Source of the DNA: Stigmatella aurantiaca DW4/3-1
GTDB taxonomy: Bacteria > Myxococcota > Myxococcia > Myxococcales > Myxococcaceae
DNA length: 64,000 nt
Assembly: GCF_000165485.1 (NCBI RefSeq)
Contig: NC_014623.1
Span: 496,001-560,000 of the forward strand
Direction of reading: 5' to 3'
Made by a program: the position numbers and the translations under genes. The notes beneath the pieces were generated by a model. It was given only the letters and a program-made list of their open reading frames with translations, made no database searches and was not told the DNA's origin. Every line of letters starts with the position of its first letter. The stretch's first letter is position 1. Shown in pieces: positions 31,392-40,367 of this stretch.

Positions 31392-32390
31392 TCACCGCTC
31401 GCTGTCGAGCTGCTTCATCTGCTGCTCGGCGTAGCGCGTCCCGGCGACCTCGGAGGCGGGGAGGGCCGCCTCGATGGTCTTCAGCTCCGAGGGGGACAGC
31501 GCGATGCGGAGTGCGCCCAGCGACTCCTCGAGCTGGCTCCGCTTCCGGGCGCCGATGACGGGGACGATGCTCTGCCCCTTGGCGAGCACCCAGGCGATGG
31601 CGAGCTGGGAGGCGCTGACCCGCTTGTCCGAGGCGATGGACTTCAGCGTGTCCACGAGGCGCTGGTTCCGCGCGAGGTTTTCTCCCGAGAAGCGCGGCAG
31701 GTGCGCCCGAAAGTCTCCCTTGCCCGTGGTGGAGGAGCCGCTGAGCAGGCCTCGGGAGAGCACGCCGTAGGCGGTGACGCCGATGCCCAGCTCGGAGAGG
31801 ACGGGGAAGATGGCTTCCTCGGGGCTCCGGCTCACCAGGGAGTACTCGATTTGAAGGTCGCTGATGGGGTGGACGGCGTGGGCCCGCCGGAGGGTCTCCG
31901 GCCCCACTTCGGACAGGCCGATGGCGCGCACATAGCCCGCCTTCACCAGGTCCGCGATGGCGCCAATGGTCTCCTCGATGGGAACCTGAGGGTCGAGGCG
32001 GGAGGGGCGGTAGATGTCGATGTGGTCCACGCCCAGCCGGGTCAGGCTGTAGGCCAGGAAGTTCTTCACCGCCGCGGGGCGGGCGTCATAGCCGCCCCAG
32101 GAAGCATCGGGGCCGCGCAGGGCGCCGAACTTCACCGAGAGCAGGGCCTTGTCCCGGCGGTCCTTGAGCGCGCGGCCGATGAGCATCTCGTTGTGTCCCA
32201 TGCCATAGAAGTCACCTGTGTCGAGCAGTGTGATGCCCTGGTCGATGGCGGCGTGGATGGTGGCGATGCTCTCGTGCTCATCCGAGGGGCCGTACATGCC
32301 GGACATTCCCATGCACCCGAGCGCCAGGGGGAAGACCTTCGGGCCGTGGGTCCCGAGCTGCCGGGGGAGGTGCTTGTTCTGCGTTGCCAT
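31392..32390 (-). CDS. Aldo/keto reductase
   Basis: A 332-residue NADPH-dependent aldo/keto reductase with a TIM-barrel pattern. The catalytic Tyr is in TLLDTGDFYGMGHNEMLIG and the Lys in LLSVKFGALRGPD. The usual catalytic His is not seen: where most members have YxxHRxD, this reads IDIYRPSRLDP (Ser). This is shared by a subfamily of the AKR class. Cofactor residues include the IVPVIGARKRSQLEESLGAL segment near the C-terminus. It is divergent from an HxlR regulator that may control it. AAGGAGA before the ATG is a good ribosome site. Likely reduces reactive aldehydes or quinones; exact substrate unknown. Confidence 0.92.
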   Translation of the reverse strand: MATQNKHLPRQLGTHGPKVFPLALGCMGMSGMYGPSDEHESIATIHAAIDQGITLLDTGDFYGMGHNEMLIGRALKDRRDKALLSVKFGALRGPDASWGGYDARPAAVKNFLAYSLTRLGVDHIDIYRPSRLDPQVPIEETIGAIADLVKAGYVRAIGLSEVGPETLRRAHAVHPISDLQIEYSLVSRSPEEAIFPVLSELGIGVTAYGVLSRGLLSGSSTTGKGDFRAHLPRFSGENLARNQRLVDTLKSIASDKRVSASQLAIAWVLAKGQSIVPVIGARKRSQLEESLGALRIALSPSELKTIEAALPASEVAGTRYAEQQMKQLDSER

Positions 32391-32473
32391 GAATGATCTC
32401 CTTGGAATGCAGGCAACGTAAGCGCGCCGGTTTTCACCAGCAATAAGGCACCGGTTCGTTCCATAGTTACCCG

Positions 32474-32884
32474 GTGGAAACCAAGGAGGCCTCGGTGGCG
32501 TCAGACGGTCAGCCCGAGAAGGAAGCGCTCGTCCGGGAGATCCTCGGGCGGGTGGCGGACAAGTGGACGTTGATCATCATCGATATCCTGGCGGAAGAGG
32601 GGGAGTTGCGCTTCACGCGGATTCGCGAGCGTGCCAGCGGCGTGAGCCAGAAGATGCTCACCCAAACGCTGCGGCAGATGGAGCGGGATGGGCTCGTGAC
32701 ACGCCGGGTGTACCCGGTCGTCCCGCCCCGGGTGGATTACAAGCTCACGCCGCTCGGAGAGAGCCTGGGCGAGGCGGTCTGTGCCATGTGGCTCTGGGTC
32801 GAGAAGCACTTCGAGGAGGTCGTCCGGGCCCGCCAGGCGTTCGCGCTTCAGACTGCTTCCGCGCCGGGACCGTCCATTCCATGA
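32474..32884 (+). CDS. HxlR-type transcriptional regulator
   Basis: A 136-residue winged-helix regulator of the HxlR (MarR-like) class, started from a GTG at 32474. The family signature is seen as LGRVADKWTLIIIDILAEEG, then LRFTRIRERASGVSQKMLTQ and TLRQMERDGLVTRRVYPVVPP, with the wing VDYKLTPLGESLGE. No sensing cysteine stands out, unlike some redox-sensing HxlR proteins. It is divergent from the aldo/keto reductase, the usual target arrangement in this family, and its stop overlaps the start of the M28 peptidase gene (ATGA), so it also heads an operon. It probably responds to aldehydes or quinones. Confidence 0.88.
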   Translation: METKEASVASDGQPEKEALVREILGRVADKWTLIIIDILAEEGELRFTRIRERASGVSQKMLTQTLRQMERDGLVTRRVYPVVPPRVDYKLTPLGESLGEAVCAMWLWVEKHFEEVVRARQAFALQTASAPGPSIP

Positions 32885-34500
32885 GCCTTCTTCGAATCTG
32901 TGCCTGCTCGCTGCTGATCCCTGCGCTCGGCCATGCGAAGGCGCCCTCCCTCGCGGCGCAGCGGTGGTGGTCGCACGTGGAGGCGCTGGCCAGTGACGGG
33001 ATGGAGGGCCGCGATACGGGCAGTGCGGGCTATGTCCGCGCCGCCGAGTACGTGGCGGCGAAGCTGGCCGAGGCGGGGGTTCAGCCTGGGGTGGGCACGG
33101 GGTTTCTGCAGGAGGTCCCCCTCCAGTCACGACGGCTGGTGCGCGAGAAAAGCCGGCTGGCGCTGGTTCGGGAGGGAGGGGAAGAGCCGTTGCTGCTCGG
33201 CCAGGATCTGATTCTGAGCCCTGGCTCGAGCCGCGCGGGGCCCGTGGAGGCCGGGCTCGTCTTCGCCGGGTATGGGCTGACCATTCCAGAGGCTGGACAT
33301 GACGATCTGGCGGGGTTGGATCTCCGGGGCAAGGTGCTGGTCGTCCTGAGCGGAGGAACGCCGCCGGGCGTGGCGAGCAACCTCGCCGCGCACTACAAGT
33401 CGCGGGAGGAGCTCGCACGCACGTATGCCCGTGCAGGCGTCGTGGGCATGTTGATGGTGAGGAATCCCCGGACGCAGGAGATGCCTTGGGAGCGGGCCGC
33501 GGGAAGCATGCTGCAACCGGCGATGATGCTGGCCAAGCCCACCGAGCAGGAGGAGGGCGGCATTCCGTTGTTGGGGAGCATCAACCCATTGAGCGCGGAC
33601 AAGCTCTTCGCGGGCAGTGGCCACACCTTCGGGGAGCTGGTAGCCCTGGCGGATTCGGGCAAGCCGATGCCACGCTTCGCGCTGCCCGCCTCGGTCCGGG
33701 GCCATCTCGAACTCGAGCAGTCGCAGCTCCATTCGTTCAATGTCGTGGGCCGTCTGCCGGGGGGGGATCCAGCGCTGGCGGAGGAGGCCGTGGTGCTCAC
33801 GGCGCACTTGGACCACGTGGGCTTCGGTCAGCCCGTGAACGGTGACAGCCTCTACAACGGTGCCATGGACAACGCCACGGGCGTGGCCGCGCTGCTGGAG
33901 GTGGCCCGGTCCTTTCAGGAGAGCAAGGGACGGAAGCCGCGCCGGACCATCCTGTTCGTGGCCGTGACGGCGGAGGAGAAAGGGCTGCTGGGCTCGCGCT
34001 GGTTCGCCGAGCATCCTCCCGAGGGCACGGGGCGGGTGGTGGCCAACGTGAACACGGACATGTTCCTGCCCCTGACACCGCTCAAGCGGATCATCGCCTA
34101 TGGGAAGGAGGAGTCCTCCCTGGCCGTGCCCTTGAAAGCCAGTGCCGCGCGCATGGGCATCGAGGTGCTGCCGGATCCCAATCCCGATGCGAACACCTTC
34201 GTGAGGAGTGATCAGTACAGCTTCATTCGCCAGGGGGTGCCGGCGCTGTCCCTCAAGTTCGGTTACCGCAAGGGCTCGGCGGAGGAGGCCCTCTTCAAGG
34301 AGTGGCGCATGAAGCGCTACCACGCCCCCGCCGATGATCTGTCTCAGCCCATGGACCGCGAGGCGGCCGTCCACTTCGTGAAGCTCCTGGCGGATCTCAC
34401 GCAGCGGATCGCGGATGCCCCCTCCCGGCCTCGCTGGAACGGGGACAGCTTCTTCAAGCGGTTCGAATCGCCCCCTGCGTCCAGTTCCCCCACGCCATGA
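32881..34500 (+). CDS. M28-family secreted metallopeptidase
   Basis: A 539-residue zinc aminopeptidase (family M28) with a signal peptide (MSLLRICACSLLIPALGHAK). A PA-type insertion lies between residues about 115 and 255. Metal ligands follow the M28 order: His in VVLTAHLDHVGFG (near 308), Asp in NGAMDNATGVAALLEVARS, the catalytic EE in FVAVTAEEKGLLGSRWF, Asp in VANVNTDMFLPL and His in MKRYHAPADDLSQPM. It acts outside the cytoplasm on peptide N-termini. Its ATG overlaps the HxlR stop and its TGA overlaps the start of the next gene, so three genes are translationally linked, a strange mixture of regulator and secreted proteins. Confidence 0.92.
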   Translation: MSLLRICACSLLIPALGHAKAPSLAAQRWWSHVEALASDGMEGRDTGSAGYVRAAEYVAAKLAEAGVQPGVGTGFLQEVPLQSRRLVREKSRLALVREGGEEPLLLGQDLILSPGSSRAGPVEAGLVFAGYGLTIPEAGHDDLAGLDLRGKVLVVLSGGTPPGVASNLAAHYKSREELARTYARAGVVGMLMVRNPRTQEMPWERAAGSMLQPAMMLAKPTEQEEGGIPLLGSINPLSADKLFAGSGHTFGELVALADSGKPMPRFALPASVRGHLELEQSQLHSFNVVGRLPGGDPALAEEAVVLTAHLDHVGFGQPVNGDSLYNGAMDNATGVAALLEVARSFQESKGRKPRRTILFVAVTAEEKGLLGSRWFAEHPPEGTGRVVANVNTDMFLPLTPLKRIIAYGKEESSLAVPLKASAARMGIEVLPDPNPDANTFVRSDQYSFIRQGVPALSLKFGYRKGSAEEALFKEWRMKRYHAPADDLSQPMDREAAVHFVKLLADLTQRIADAPSRPRWNGDSFFKRFESPPASSSPTP

Positions 34501-35858
34501 TGATCTCGAATCCACTTGGGGGCATCCGGGGTCCGTGGCGGTGTCTGGGGTCCGTGGCGGGGGCGATGGCGTTGTGGATGCTGCCCGCGTGTGGGGAGCG
34601 CTCGCCGCAGGAGCCTCCTGCTTCCGTGTGCGAGGGCTGGGCCGGCGGAGGCATGCAGTGGGGCACGGCCCAGGGCGACGCGGTGCTGGACCTGGTCATC
34701 GACGCTCAATCCCGCCTCTACGTGGCTGGCTACGAGGGGGGGGCCACGGGCGGGACGGTGGACCCCTCGGGAGATGCCAGGGGCGTGCTGATGATGTTCG
34801 AGGCGAACGCCGAGGAGCGCGCGCCTGCCTGGAAGAAGGCGTTCGACACCCCGGGCGCCGATACCCTCGAGGCGTTGACGCTCCATCCGGACACAGGGGC
34901 GGTGTACTTCGTGGGCCGGACCACGGGGGCCTTTCCTGGATTCAGCCCTCGCGGCCAGCAGGACCTCTTCCTGGGAGGGCCGTCGGGGGACTCGCCCTGG
35001 GAAGTTCTCTATCAAGGTGGCTCGGAGCGCCCGCAGCACCCGCGGCGGCTCGCCTTCGATGGCCGTCGGGATCTCGTCGTTGCTGGATATGACGACGTCT
35101 ATGTCCCCAGCAATTACGTGGAGGCCTGGGAGGATGCCTTCACCGTCAAGCTCCGGAGGGAGACTGGGACGGACCGGTGGTCCGAGGTGTGGTGGCGGCA
35201 GTTCGACATCCCCGGAACGGACATCCTGGAAGGGCTCGCGGTGGAGCCGCAAGGGGAGTCCATCTACCTGACGGGGCTCATCACCACGGGGGCCGAGCGG
35301 GGCCCCTATGTGCGGAAGCTCAACGGCAACGGCGAGACGGTTTGGTTTCAACGGCAGACCCAGATCGGCATGGACATGATGCAGTCCGTCCACGTCCTGC
35401 CCAGGGGCGATGTGCTCGTCGCGGGCACCACGTTCGCGACGCTGGGGGAGCGGAATTACGGCCAGCAAGATGTCGTGGTGCGCCAACTCGACGGCGTCAC
35501 GGGGGAGCCGGTCTGGACATACCAGTATGGCTCCTCGGAGTCTGACTGGGTGACGGACATGGCGGTGGATGCCCAGGGAAACATCGCCGTGGTGGGCGAG
35601 ACGCTGGGTGCCTTCGAGCCAGGATTCGAGCCCCGGGGGGATTTCGACATCTTCCTGCTGCGGCTGGACGCCAAGGGCACCCTGCTTCAGCGCCGCCAAT
35701 GGGGAAGCGCCGGCGATGATCACCCTTCGGCCGTGGCCCTGGATGGCCGGGGTGAAGCCTTTATCGGAGGCTACACGTCGGGAGCGCTGGTGTGCCCATC
35801 CCAGGGGGAGCACGATGCGTTCCTGCTCACCACGGTTGGCACGGAGCCCTCGCCCTGA
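34497..35858 (+). CDS. SBBP-repeat beta-propeller lipoprotein
   Basis: A 453-residue lipoprotein (signal ends at MLPACGERS). The body contains about seven SBBP-type blades: LDLVIDAQSRLYVAGYEGGA, EALTLHPDTGAVYFVGRTTG, RRLAFDGRRDLVVAGYDD, EGLAVEPQGESIYLTGLITT, QSVHVLPRGDVLVAGTTF, TDMAVDAQGNIAVVGETLG and SAVALDGRGEAFIGGYTSGA. It is a beta-propeller typical of myxobacterial surface proteins. The start overlaps the peptidase stop (ATG at 34497), so it is co-translated with it. No enzyme motif is seen; probably a binding or scaffold protein of the outer membrane. Confidence 0.85.
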   Translation: MMISNPLGGIRGPWRCLGSVAGAMALWMLPACGERSPQEPPASVCEGWAGGGMQWGTAQGDAVLDLVIDAQSRLYVAGYEGGATGGTVDPSGDARGVLMMFEANAEERAPAWKKAFDTPGADTLEALTLHPDTGAVYFVGRTTGAFPGFSPRGQQDLFLGGPSGDSPWEVLYQGGSERPQHPRRLAFDGRRDLVVAGYDDVYVPSNYVEAWEDAFTVKLRRETGTDRWSEVWWRQFDIPGTDILEGLAVEPQGESIYLTGLITTGAERGPYVRKLNGNGETVWFQRQTQIGMDMMQSVHVLPRGDVLVAGTTFATLGERNYGQQDVVVRQLDGVTGEPVWTYQYGSSESDWVTDMAVDAQGNIAVVGETLGAFEPGFEPRGDFDIFLLRLDAKGTLLQRRQWGSAGDDHPSAVALDGRGEAFIGGYTSGALVCPSQGEHDAFLLTTVGTEPSP

Positions 35859-35882
35859 GGAGGGCCCTGCGCGGGTGAGCGC

Positions 35883-36497
35883 TCAGTGCACGGCCGCGAG
35901 CCGAACCTCGACGAGGATTTCGTTTCTTCTGAGGAACGGGGGCATGAACGGCGAGTGGTACTGGGCCAGGATGGGTTCTCCCACCGCATGCAGGCGCTGC
36001 CGGTGCAACCGATCCATCAACTCGGCGGTCCATGCCTTCACGGCTTCCTCGGAGGCCCGGCCCGAGAAGCGCAGCGCGGCCATTCGCTTGGCCGCCACGG
36101 CTTCGAGGCGGATTCGGGCATCCAAGGGGACGGGCAGGGATTCCAGCGTGAACTCGGAAGGCATCACGAACGTCATGCGCCACGCCGCGCCCCGGCGCTG
36201 CATCGACACCGGTGCGGTCATCGCGAGAGAGTGCTCTCCCAGGTTGCCCCCGAAGAGATACCCCGCGAGCCGGTGAAAGCCTTCCTGGAGGCTCGTGGAG
36301 AAAGCCCCCTCCACGTGGGTTGCCGCCACGGCCATGGAGGCGTATTGCCGCAACTCCACGCCGTCCCGTTCTCCCAGGGACTCGTAGGCGGGCTGCTCGG
36401 CCGCTCGCTCGGAGAGCATTCGTTTGCCTGCCCAGGCCAGGACCCCCGCGAGGGCGGCCCCTGTGCCGAAGGCCAAGGCTTGCCGCTGTCTGTTCAT
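35883..36497 (-). CDS. SOUL heme-binding family protein
   Basis: A 204-residue protein of the SOUL/HBP family. An N-terminal membrane-anchor helix (ALAFGTGAALAGVLAWAGKR) precedes the SOUL domain: YESLGERDGVELRQYASMAV, FHRLAGYLFGGNLGEHSLAM, TAPVSMQRRGAAWRMTFVMP and LAQYHSPFMPPFLRRNEILV. The phrase MTAPV with the later NEI(L/V)VEV end is diagnostic. The family binds heme or tetrapyrroles in the cytoplasm or at membranes. The start at 36495-36497 is chosen because upstream codons give low-quality sequence. It is convergent with the propeller gene across 24 bases. Confidence 0.88.
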   Translation of the reverse strand: MNRQRQALAFGTGAALAGVLAWAGKRMLSERAAEQPAYESLGERDGVELRQYASMAVAATHVEGAFSTSLQEGFHRLAGYLFGGNLGEHSLAMTAPVSMQRRGAAWRMTFVMPSEFTLESLPVPLDARIRLEAVAAKRMAALRFSGRASEEAVKAWTAELMDRLHRQRLHAVGEPILAQYHSPFMPPFLRRNEILVEVRLAAVH

Positions 36498-36580
36498 GAG
36501 AGAGGGATAAGGATGGCCTCTTCCTGGGACCAGGGGCTGGCTCCGATGGCTGCCTGCTTCCAAGGGACTCCCCGTCCCGC

Positions 36581-36616
36581 AAAAAAAGAGGCTGCCCATG
36601 CTGGATGGGCAGCCTC
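36581..36616 (-). terminator. Intrinsic terminator after the large beta-helix gene
   Basis: A perfect 12-base inverted repeat GAGGCTGCCCAT (36588-36599) / ATGGGCAGCCTC (36605-36616) with a 5-base loop. On the minus strand the hairpin is followed by seven Ts (36581-36587). It lies just beyond the stop codon of the 1171-residue gene and ends transcription there. Confidence 0.88.
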
Positions 36617-36643
36617 GGTGCTGATCAACGGGCAGGTCTTGAC

Positions 36644-39600
36644 TTACCAGTTGTTGCCGGCGCCGCTGGTGGTGAAGCCACCGCCGCTCTGGTTGATGAA
36701 CTTCGCCGTGGGCGCGTTGTTCACCGTCACGTTGTTGAAGCTGGCGTTGCCCCGTGCCGTGGACAGGATCTGCACGCCGTAGTTGGTCGGGTTGTTGATG
36801 GTGATGTTCTCGAAGGCGACGTTGGTGAAGACGCCTCCGTTGCTCTGGATGCTGATGCCCTGGTAGGTCGGATCCACGATGTCGACGTTCTTGATCGTGA
36901 TGCCGTTGGTCGGGTTCTGATCGGCGCGCAGCCAGATCGACCCGAACTGCTGGCCGTTCCAGTAGGTGCCGCCCGTGCGGACCAGCGTCAGACCGTCGAT
37001 CGTCACCGACTCCATCGGGTAGGGGTTGAACTCGGAGCTGACGGTCAGGCCCGGGTAGGTCATCACATCGTAGGCGATGCTGTTCTCGATCCGGTTGCCA
37101 CGGCCGCCGTAGACGGCGTAGGCAGCGGCGCGCCAGACGAGCTGCACGGTGCAGTTGCGGATGACGTTGTTGATGTTCGGCTGCGGATAGAGGTCGGTCG
37201 CGGACCAGATGGCGAAGGCGTCGTCACCCGTGTTCCGGGCGTGCGAGTTTTCGATCACGCTGTCCTTGTTGCCGTTGCAGAGGTTGATGCCGTCCGCGCC
37301 GGTGTTGCGGATGCGCACGTTGGTGAACCGCAGGTTGGTGGACTCGGACGGACCGCCGACCCAGTAGCCGCAGTGGACGTGTTCGATCCACATGTTCTCG
37401 ATGACGGTGTTCTTGAAGGCCGAGTTGACCCAGGCCTTGCCGCCCTGGGTGCGCAGACCGTCGGTGTTGCCGAAGATGGCGAAGTCCCGGAACTTCGAGT
37501 CGTCACCGGTGATGATGAAGCCCGTCTGGCCCCAGCCCGCGTCCTCCGCCAGGCTGGCGCAGTACAGCCGCGTGTGCCACAGGCCCGCGCCCTGGATGGT
37601 GACGCCCTTGACCTGGATCTTGTTGGTCTGGTCGTAGACGCCCGGCGGCAGGTAGACGCCGGAGAACCGGCCAGCCTGCACGGCCCAGATGGCCTGGCTG
37701 ATGGCGTTGTCGTCCGGCCGGCCGTCGTTGGGGATGGCCGGCTCCCAGCCGTTGCCCGCCTGCGTGACGTCGACGTAACCGGCCGGCTTGGCGATGGGGG
37801 CCGCGACCAGCTCCAGGTCGATGAAGTCGATGGCGTAGTACGGGGAGGTGTCGCCCGAGTCCTTCTGCAGACGCACGGTGGCGCCCGCGGGGATGGTGGT
37901 GTTCAGCAGCTTGTTGGACTCGTCGTAGATGCGGCGCGGAGGACCGGCCGAGGGGTTGTTGTACTGGGTGGCGTCGTCACCGTAGATCCAGGCCTCCTTG
38001 GAGGAGAGGTTCAGGGTGCCCAGCTTGCTGCCGTTGACGTAGAGGCTCAGCGTCGCCTGGATGCCGCCACCGCCGGCCGCGTCGGGCATGCTGTTGCGCA
38101 CGACAATGGCGTTGGCCGCGGCCACCGTGGTCCACTCCACGTACTCGCCCGTCGCGTCGAGCACGACCGCCTTGCGGCCCGAGGCCTCACCGGCGATGGT
38201 GCCCAGCTGGCGGCTCGGGCCCTGGACGGTGCCGTTGGTGCGCCCGTTCTCGGCCTCGTACTCGATCCAGGGCACGTTGGCGCCACGGCCGACGTACTGG
38301 CTGGTGGTCAGGGTGTTGTTGCTCTCCACGGCCTCGTTGATGGCGTTGGCGGGGTCCGCCGTCGCGACGAAGGTGTGGTTGCCATTGACGGCCGTCCACG
38401 TCCCGCTGAAGGTGACGGCGGCGGAGGCGCCCGCGGCCAGGAACGAGGGGGTGGCACCGGTCAGCGTCGTCGTGCCATCAATGACGAGCCTGAGCGCCAC
38501 GGAGTTGCCGGTCGTCGGATCCAGGCCCTGGTTGGCCACGGTCACCGTGAAGCGCACGGCGGTGCCGGCCGACGGGGTGGTGGGCGTCCAGGAGATGGAC
38601 TGAATCACGAGGTCCGGGCCCGGGCTCTGCGAGACCGTGAGGTTCTTGGTGAAGCTGTTGTTGTTGTCGCTGAACTCGGCAATGGTGTTGTCCGGGTCCA
38701 CGATGGCGGTGACGGGGTAGGTGCCGAAGGCGGTGGACCAGGTGGAGTTGGCCGTCAGGGTGGTGCTCGCACCGGCCGCCAGGGACGTGGAGGCGGGCAG
38801 CGTCGAGACGGCGACTTCCTGGCCGGCCACGCGGAAGGACACCTTGTGGACGCCGCTGGGGCTCGCCGCGGTGCCGGAGTTCGTCACGACGGCCTTGAAG
38901 GTGATGGCCTCGCCCTGCTGGGGCGGGGTGTGCGCCGAGGTCCACTGGATGTCGGCCACGCTCAGGTCCGGCTTCTTGGCCGTCGTGGCGGCCAGGGCCA
39001 GCGCGTCCAGGTTGATGTTCGCGCCGTCACCGGAGTCGTACTGGTAGGTGATCTGGTTGGCGCCGGCGTTCAGGTACGCCACCTCGGTCTTGTTGGCCCA
39101 GGTGTCCCAGTTGCCGGTGGTGGGCAGGGCGCTCTGGCCCAGCTTGGTGCCGTTCACATAGTAGGAGATGTTGGAGTCCGCGAAGCCGTTGCCATAGCGC
39201 AGGCTCAGGTCATACCAGCCGGCGCTCGCCACGGAGACGTTGAACCGGGTGCTGGCGCCCTGGGCCCAGTAGCCCTCCACGAAGCCCGAGCCGGTGTAGC
39301 CGGTGTGGTTGGTGGTGACGGAAGCTCCGCCGCTCAGGGTGGCGGCCTCCGCCTCGTACCGGCTGCCGCCCGAGGAGACGGGCACATAGGTGGCGGAAAT
39401 GGTCGTGGCCGCTGCGGTCGTCCGGTAAGTGGTGGAGGCCGCGTTGACGTTGCCGAAGTTCGCCGCCACGCCGCCCGTCCAGGCGTTGAAGACCTGGCCC
39501 GCGGGAGGAGCCGCGGCCGCGATGTTCACCACGGTGTTGGCCGCGTACGCGCCGCTGCCCGTGCCGTTGTTGACGGTCAGCGCGTAGGTGGCCGTGCCAC

Positions 39601-40159
39601 CCGACGGCTTGCCGAGGACCTGGAACTCCGCGACCTGGGCGCCCGTGGAGCCGCTGTTCGAGGCGAACTGGAGCCGCACCTCGCTCACGGTGGCCGTGAC
39701 GGGGATCGTCACTTGGTTGCCGGTGGCGGGGTTGAAGGTGTAGGTGGTTGCGCCGACCAGCGTGGAGAAGGTGCTGGTGCTCGCGTTGTGGCCCAGCACG
39801 GTGAGGTTCTGGGTGCGGGTGGCCCAAATGCTGTCCGGGTTGAGCTGCAGCACGATCGAGCTGATGTCGTGGTTGCTGCCCAGGTTGACCGTCAGGGTAT
39901 TGGGATAGGCGTTGGGGGCACCCTCCCAATATGTGGTCCGGCTGCCGTCATTCGCATTCGTGGCGTAATAGACCTGGGTATATGAGGACGCCGTGATGGA
40001 CTTGCCCTGCGCGACGTTGGGGTCAACGGCCGCGGTCACGACGCCCATCTCTTGAGGCGTTTGCGGTTGGGTCTCGCAAGCGCTGAACATCACCTGGGAC
40101 ATGAGCAGCGCAACGGTGCCGCCTGTCCTGCTCCAGTGGGGATTGCTTCTGAGTTTCAC
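36644..40159 (-). CDS. Multimodular secreted carbohydrate-active protein (GH87-type beta-helix with CBMs)
   Basis: A 1171-residue lipoprotein with a GTG start at 40159 and GAGGAGG six bases before it. The order: signal/lipobox (MSQVMFSAC, near 28); an F5/8-type discoidin domain (about 45-185); a short InlB/FN-like module (about 190-265); a CBM35/6 domain (YEAEAATLSGGASVTTNHTG onward, about 270-395); two CARDB domains (about 398-625); a second CBM-like domain (YEAENGRTNGTVQGPSRQLG, about 635-780); and a C-terminal right-handed beta-helix (about 785-1171) with repeated turns such as NTVIENMWIEHVHCGYWVGG. The helix carries NTGDDAFAIWS, and the general layout resembles GH87 alpha-1,3-glucanases (mycodextranase type). 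It probably breaks down fungal or bacterial wall polysaccharide. Confidence 0.8.
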   Translation of the reverse strand: MKLRSNPHWSRTGGTVALLMSQVMFSACETQPQTPQEMGVVTAAVDPNVAQGKSITASSYTQVYYATNANDGSRTTYWEGAPNAYPNTLTVNLGSNHDISSIVLQLNPDSIWATRTQNLTVLGHNASTSTFSTLVGATTYTFNPATGNQVTIPVTATVSEVRLQFASNSGSTGAQVAEFQVLGKPSGGTATYALTVNNGTGSGAYAANTVVNIAAAAPPAGQVFNAWTGGVAANFGNVNAASTTYRTTAAATTISATYVPVSSGGSRYEAEAATLSGGASVTTNHTGYTGSGFVEGYWAQGASTRFNVSVASAGWYDLSLRYGNGFADSNISYYVNGTKLGQSALPTTGNWDTWANKTEVAYLNAGANQITYQYDSGDGANINLDALALAATTAKKPDLSVADIQWTSAHTPPQQGEAITFKAVVTNSGTAASPSGVHKVSFRVAGQEVAVSTLPASTSLAAGASTTLTANSTWSTAFGTYPVTAIVDPDNTIAEFSDNNNSFTKNLTVSQSPGPDLVIQSISWTPTTPSAGTAVRFTVTVANQGLDPTTGNSVALRLVIDGTTTLTGATPSFLAAGASAAVTFSGTWTAVNGNHTFVATADPANAINEAVESNNTLTTSQYVGRGANVPWIEYEAENGRTNGTVQGPSRQLGTIAGEASGRKAVVLDATGEYVEWTTVAAANAIVVRNSMPDAAGGGGIQATLSLYVNGSKLGTLNLSSKEAWIYGDDATQYNNPSAGPPRRIYDESNKLLNTTIPAGATVRLQKDSGDTSPYYAIDFIDLELVAAPIAKPAGYVDVTQAGNGWEPAIPNDGRPDDNAISQAIWAVQAGRFSGVYLPPGVYDQTNKIQVKGVTIQGAGLWHTRLYCASLAEDAGWGQTGFIITGDDSKFRDFAIFGNTDGLRTQGGKAWVNSAFKNTVIENMWIEHVHCGYWVGGPSESTNLRFTNVRIRNTGADGINLCNGNKDSVIENSHARNTGDDAFAIWSATDLYPQPNINNVIRNCTVQLVWRAAAYAVYGGRGNRIENSIAYDVMTYPGLTVSSEFNPYPMESVTIDGLTLVRTGGTYWNGQQFGSIWLRADQNPTNGITIKNVDIVDPTYQGISIQSNGGVFTNVAFENITINNPTNYGVQILSTARGNASFNNVTVNNAPTAKFINQSGGGFTTSGAGNNW

Positions 40160-40367
40160 TCGGGCCTCCTCGGGGGATGCAACGGTTCAGCGGACAGAGG
40201 CGTTAGTCAGTTAAATCGGGTCACGGGCTTTTTTTTCGTGTGTCCAAGTTCTCGGGTAGAGCCTGTCTTTGACGGAAAGCGTCATTTGGCCAACACCCGT
40301 GACGCGCCGTGTCGGGCTTTCCATGAGGCCGCGGGGAGCACGGAGGGTGGGTGTAGCCTGTGCGCCG

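Noticed and set aside
36605..39985. A 1126-codon plus-strand frame
   Set aside because: It lies fully antisense to the multimodular beta-helix protein and is made of Gly/Val/Asp/Ala/Arg repeats that mirror the codon pattern of that gene. It has no signal, motif or ribosome site.
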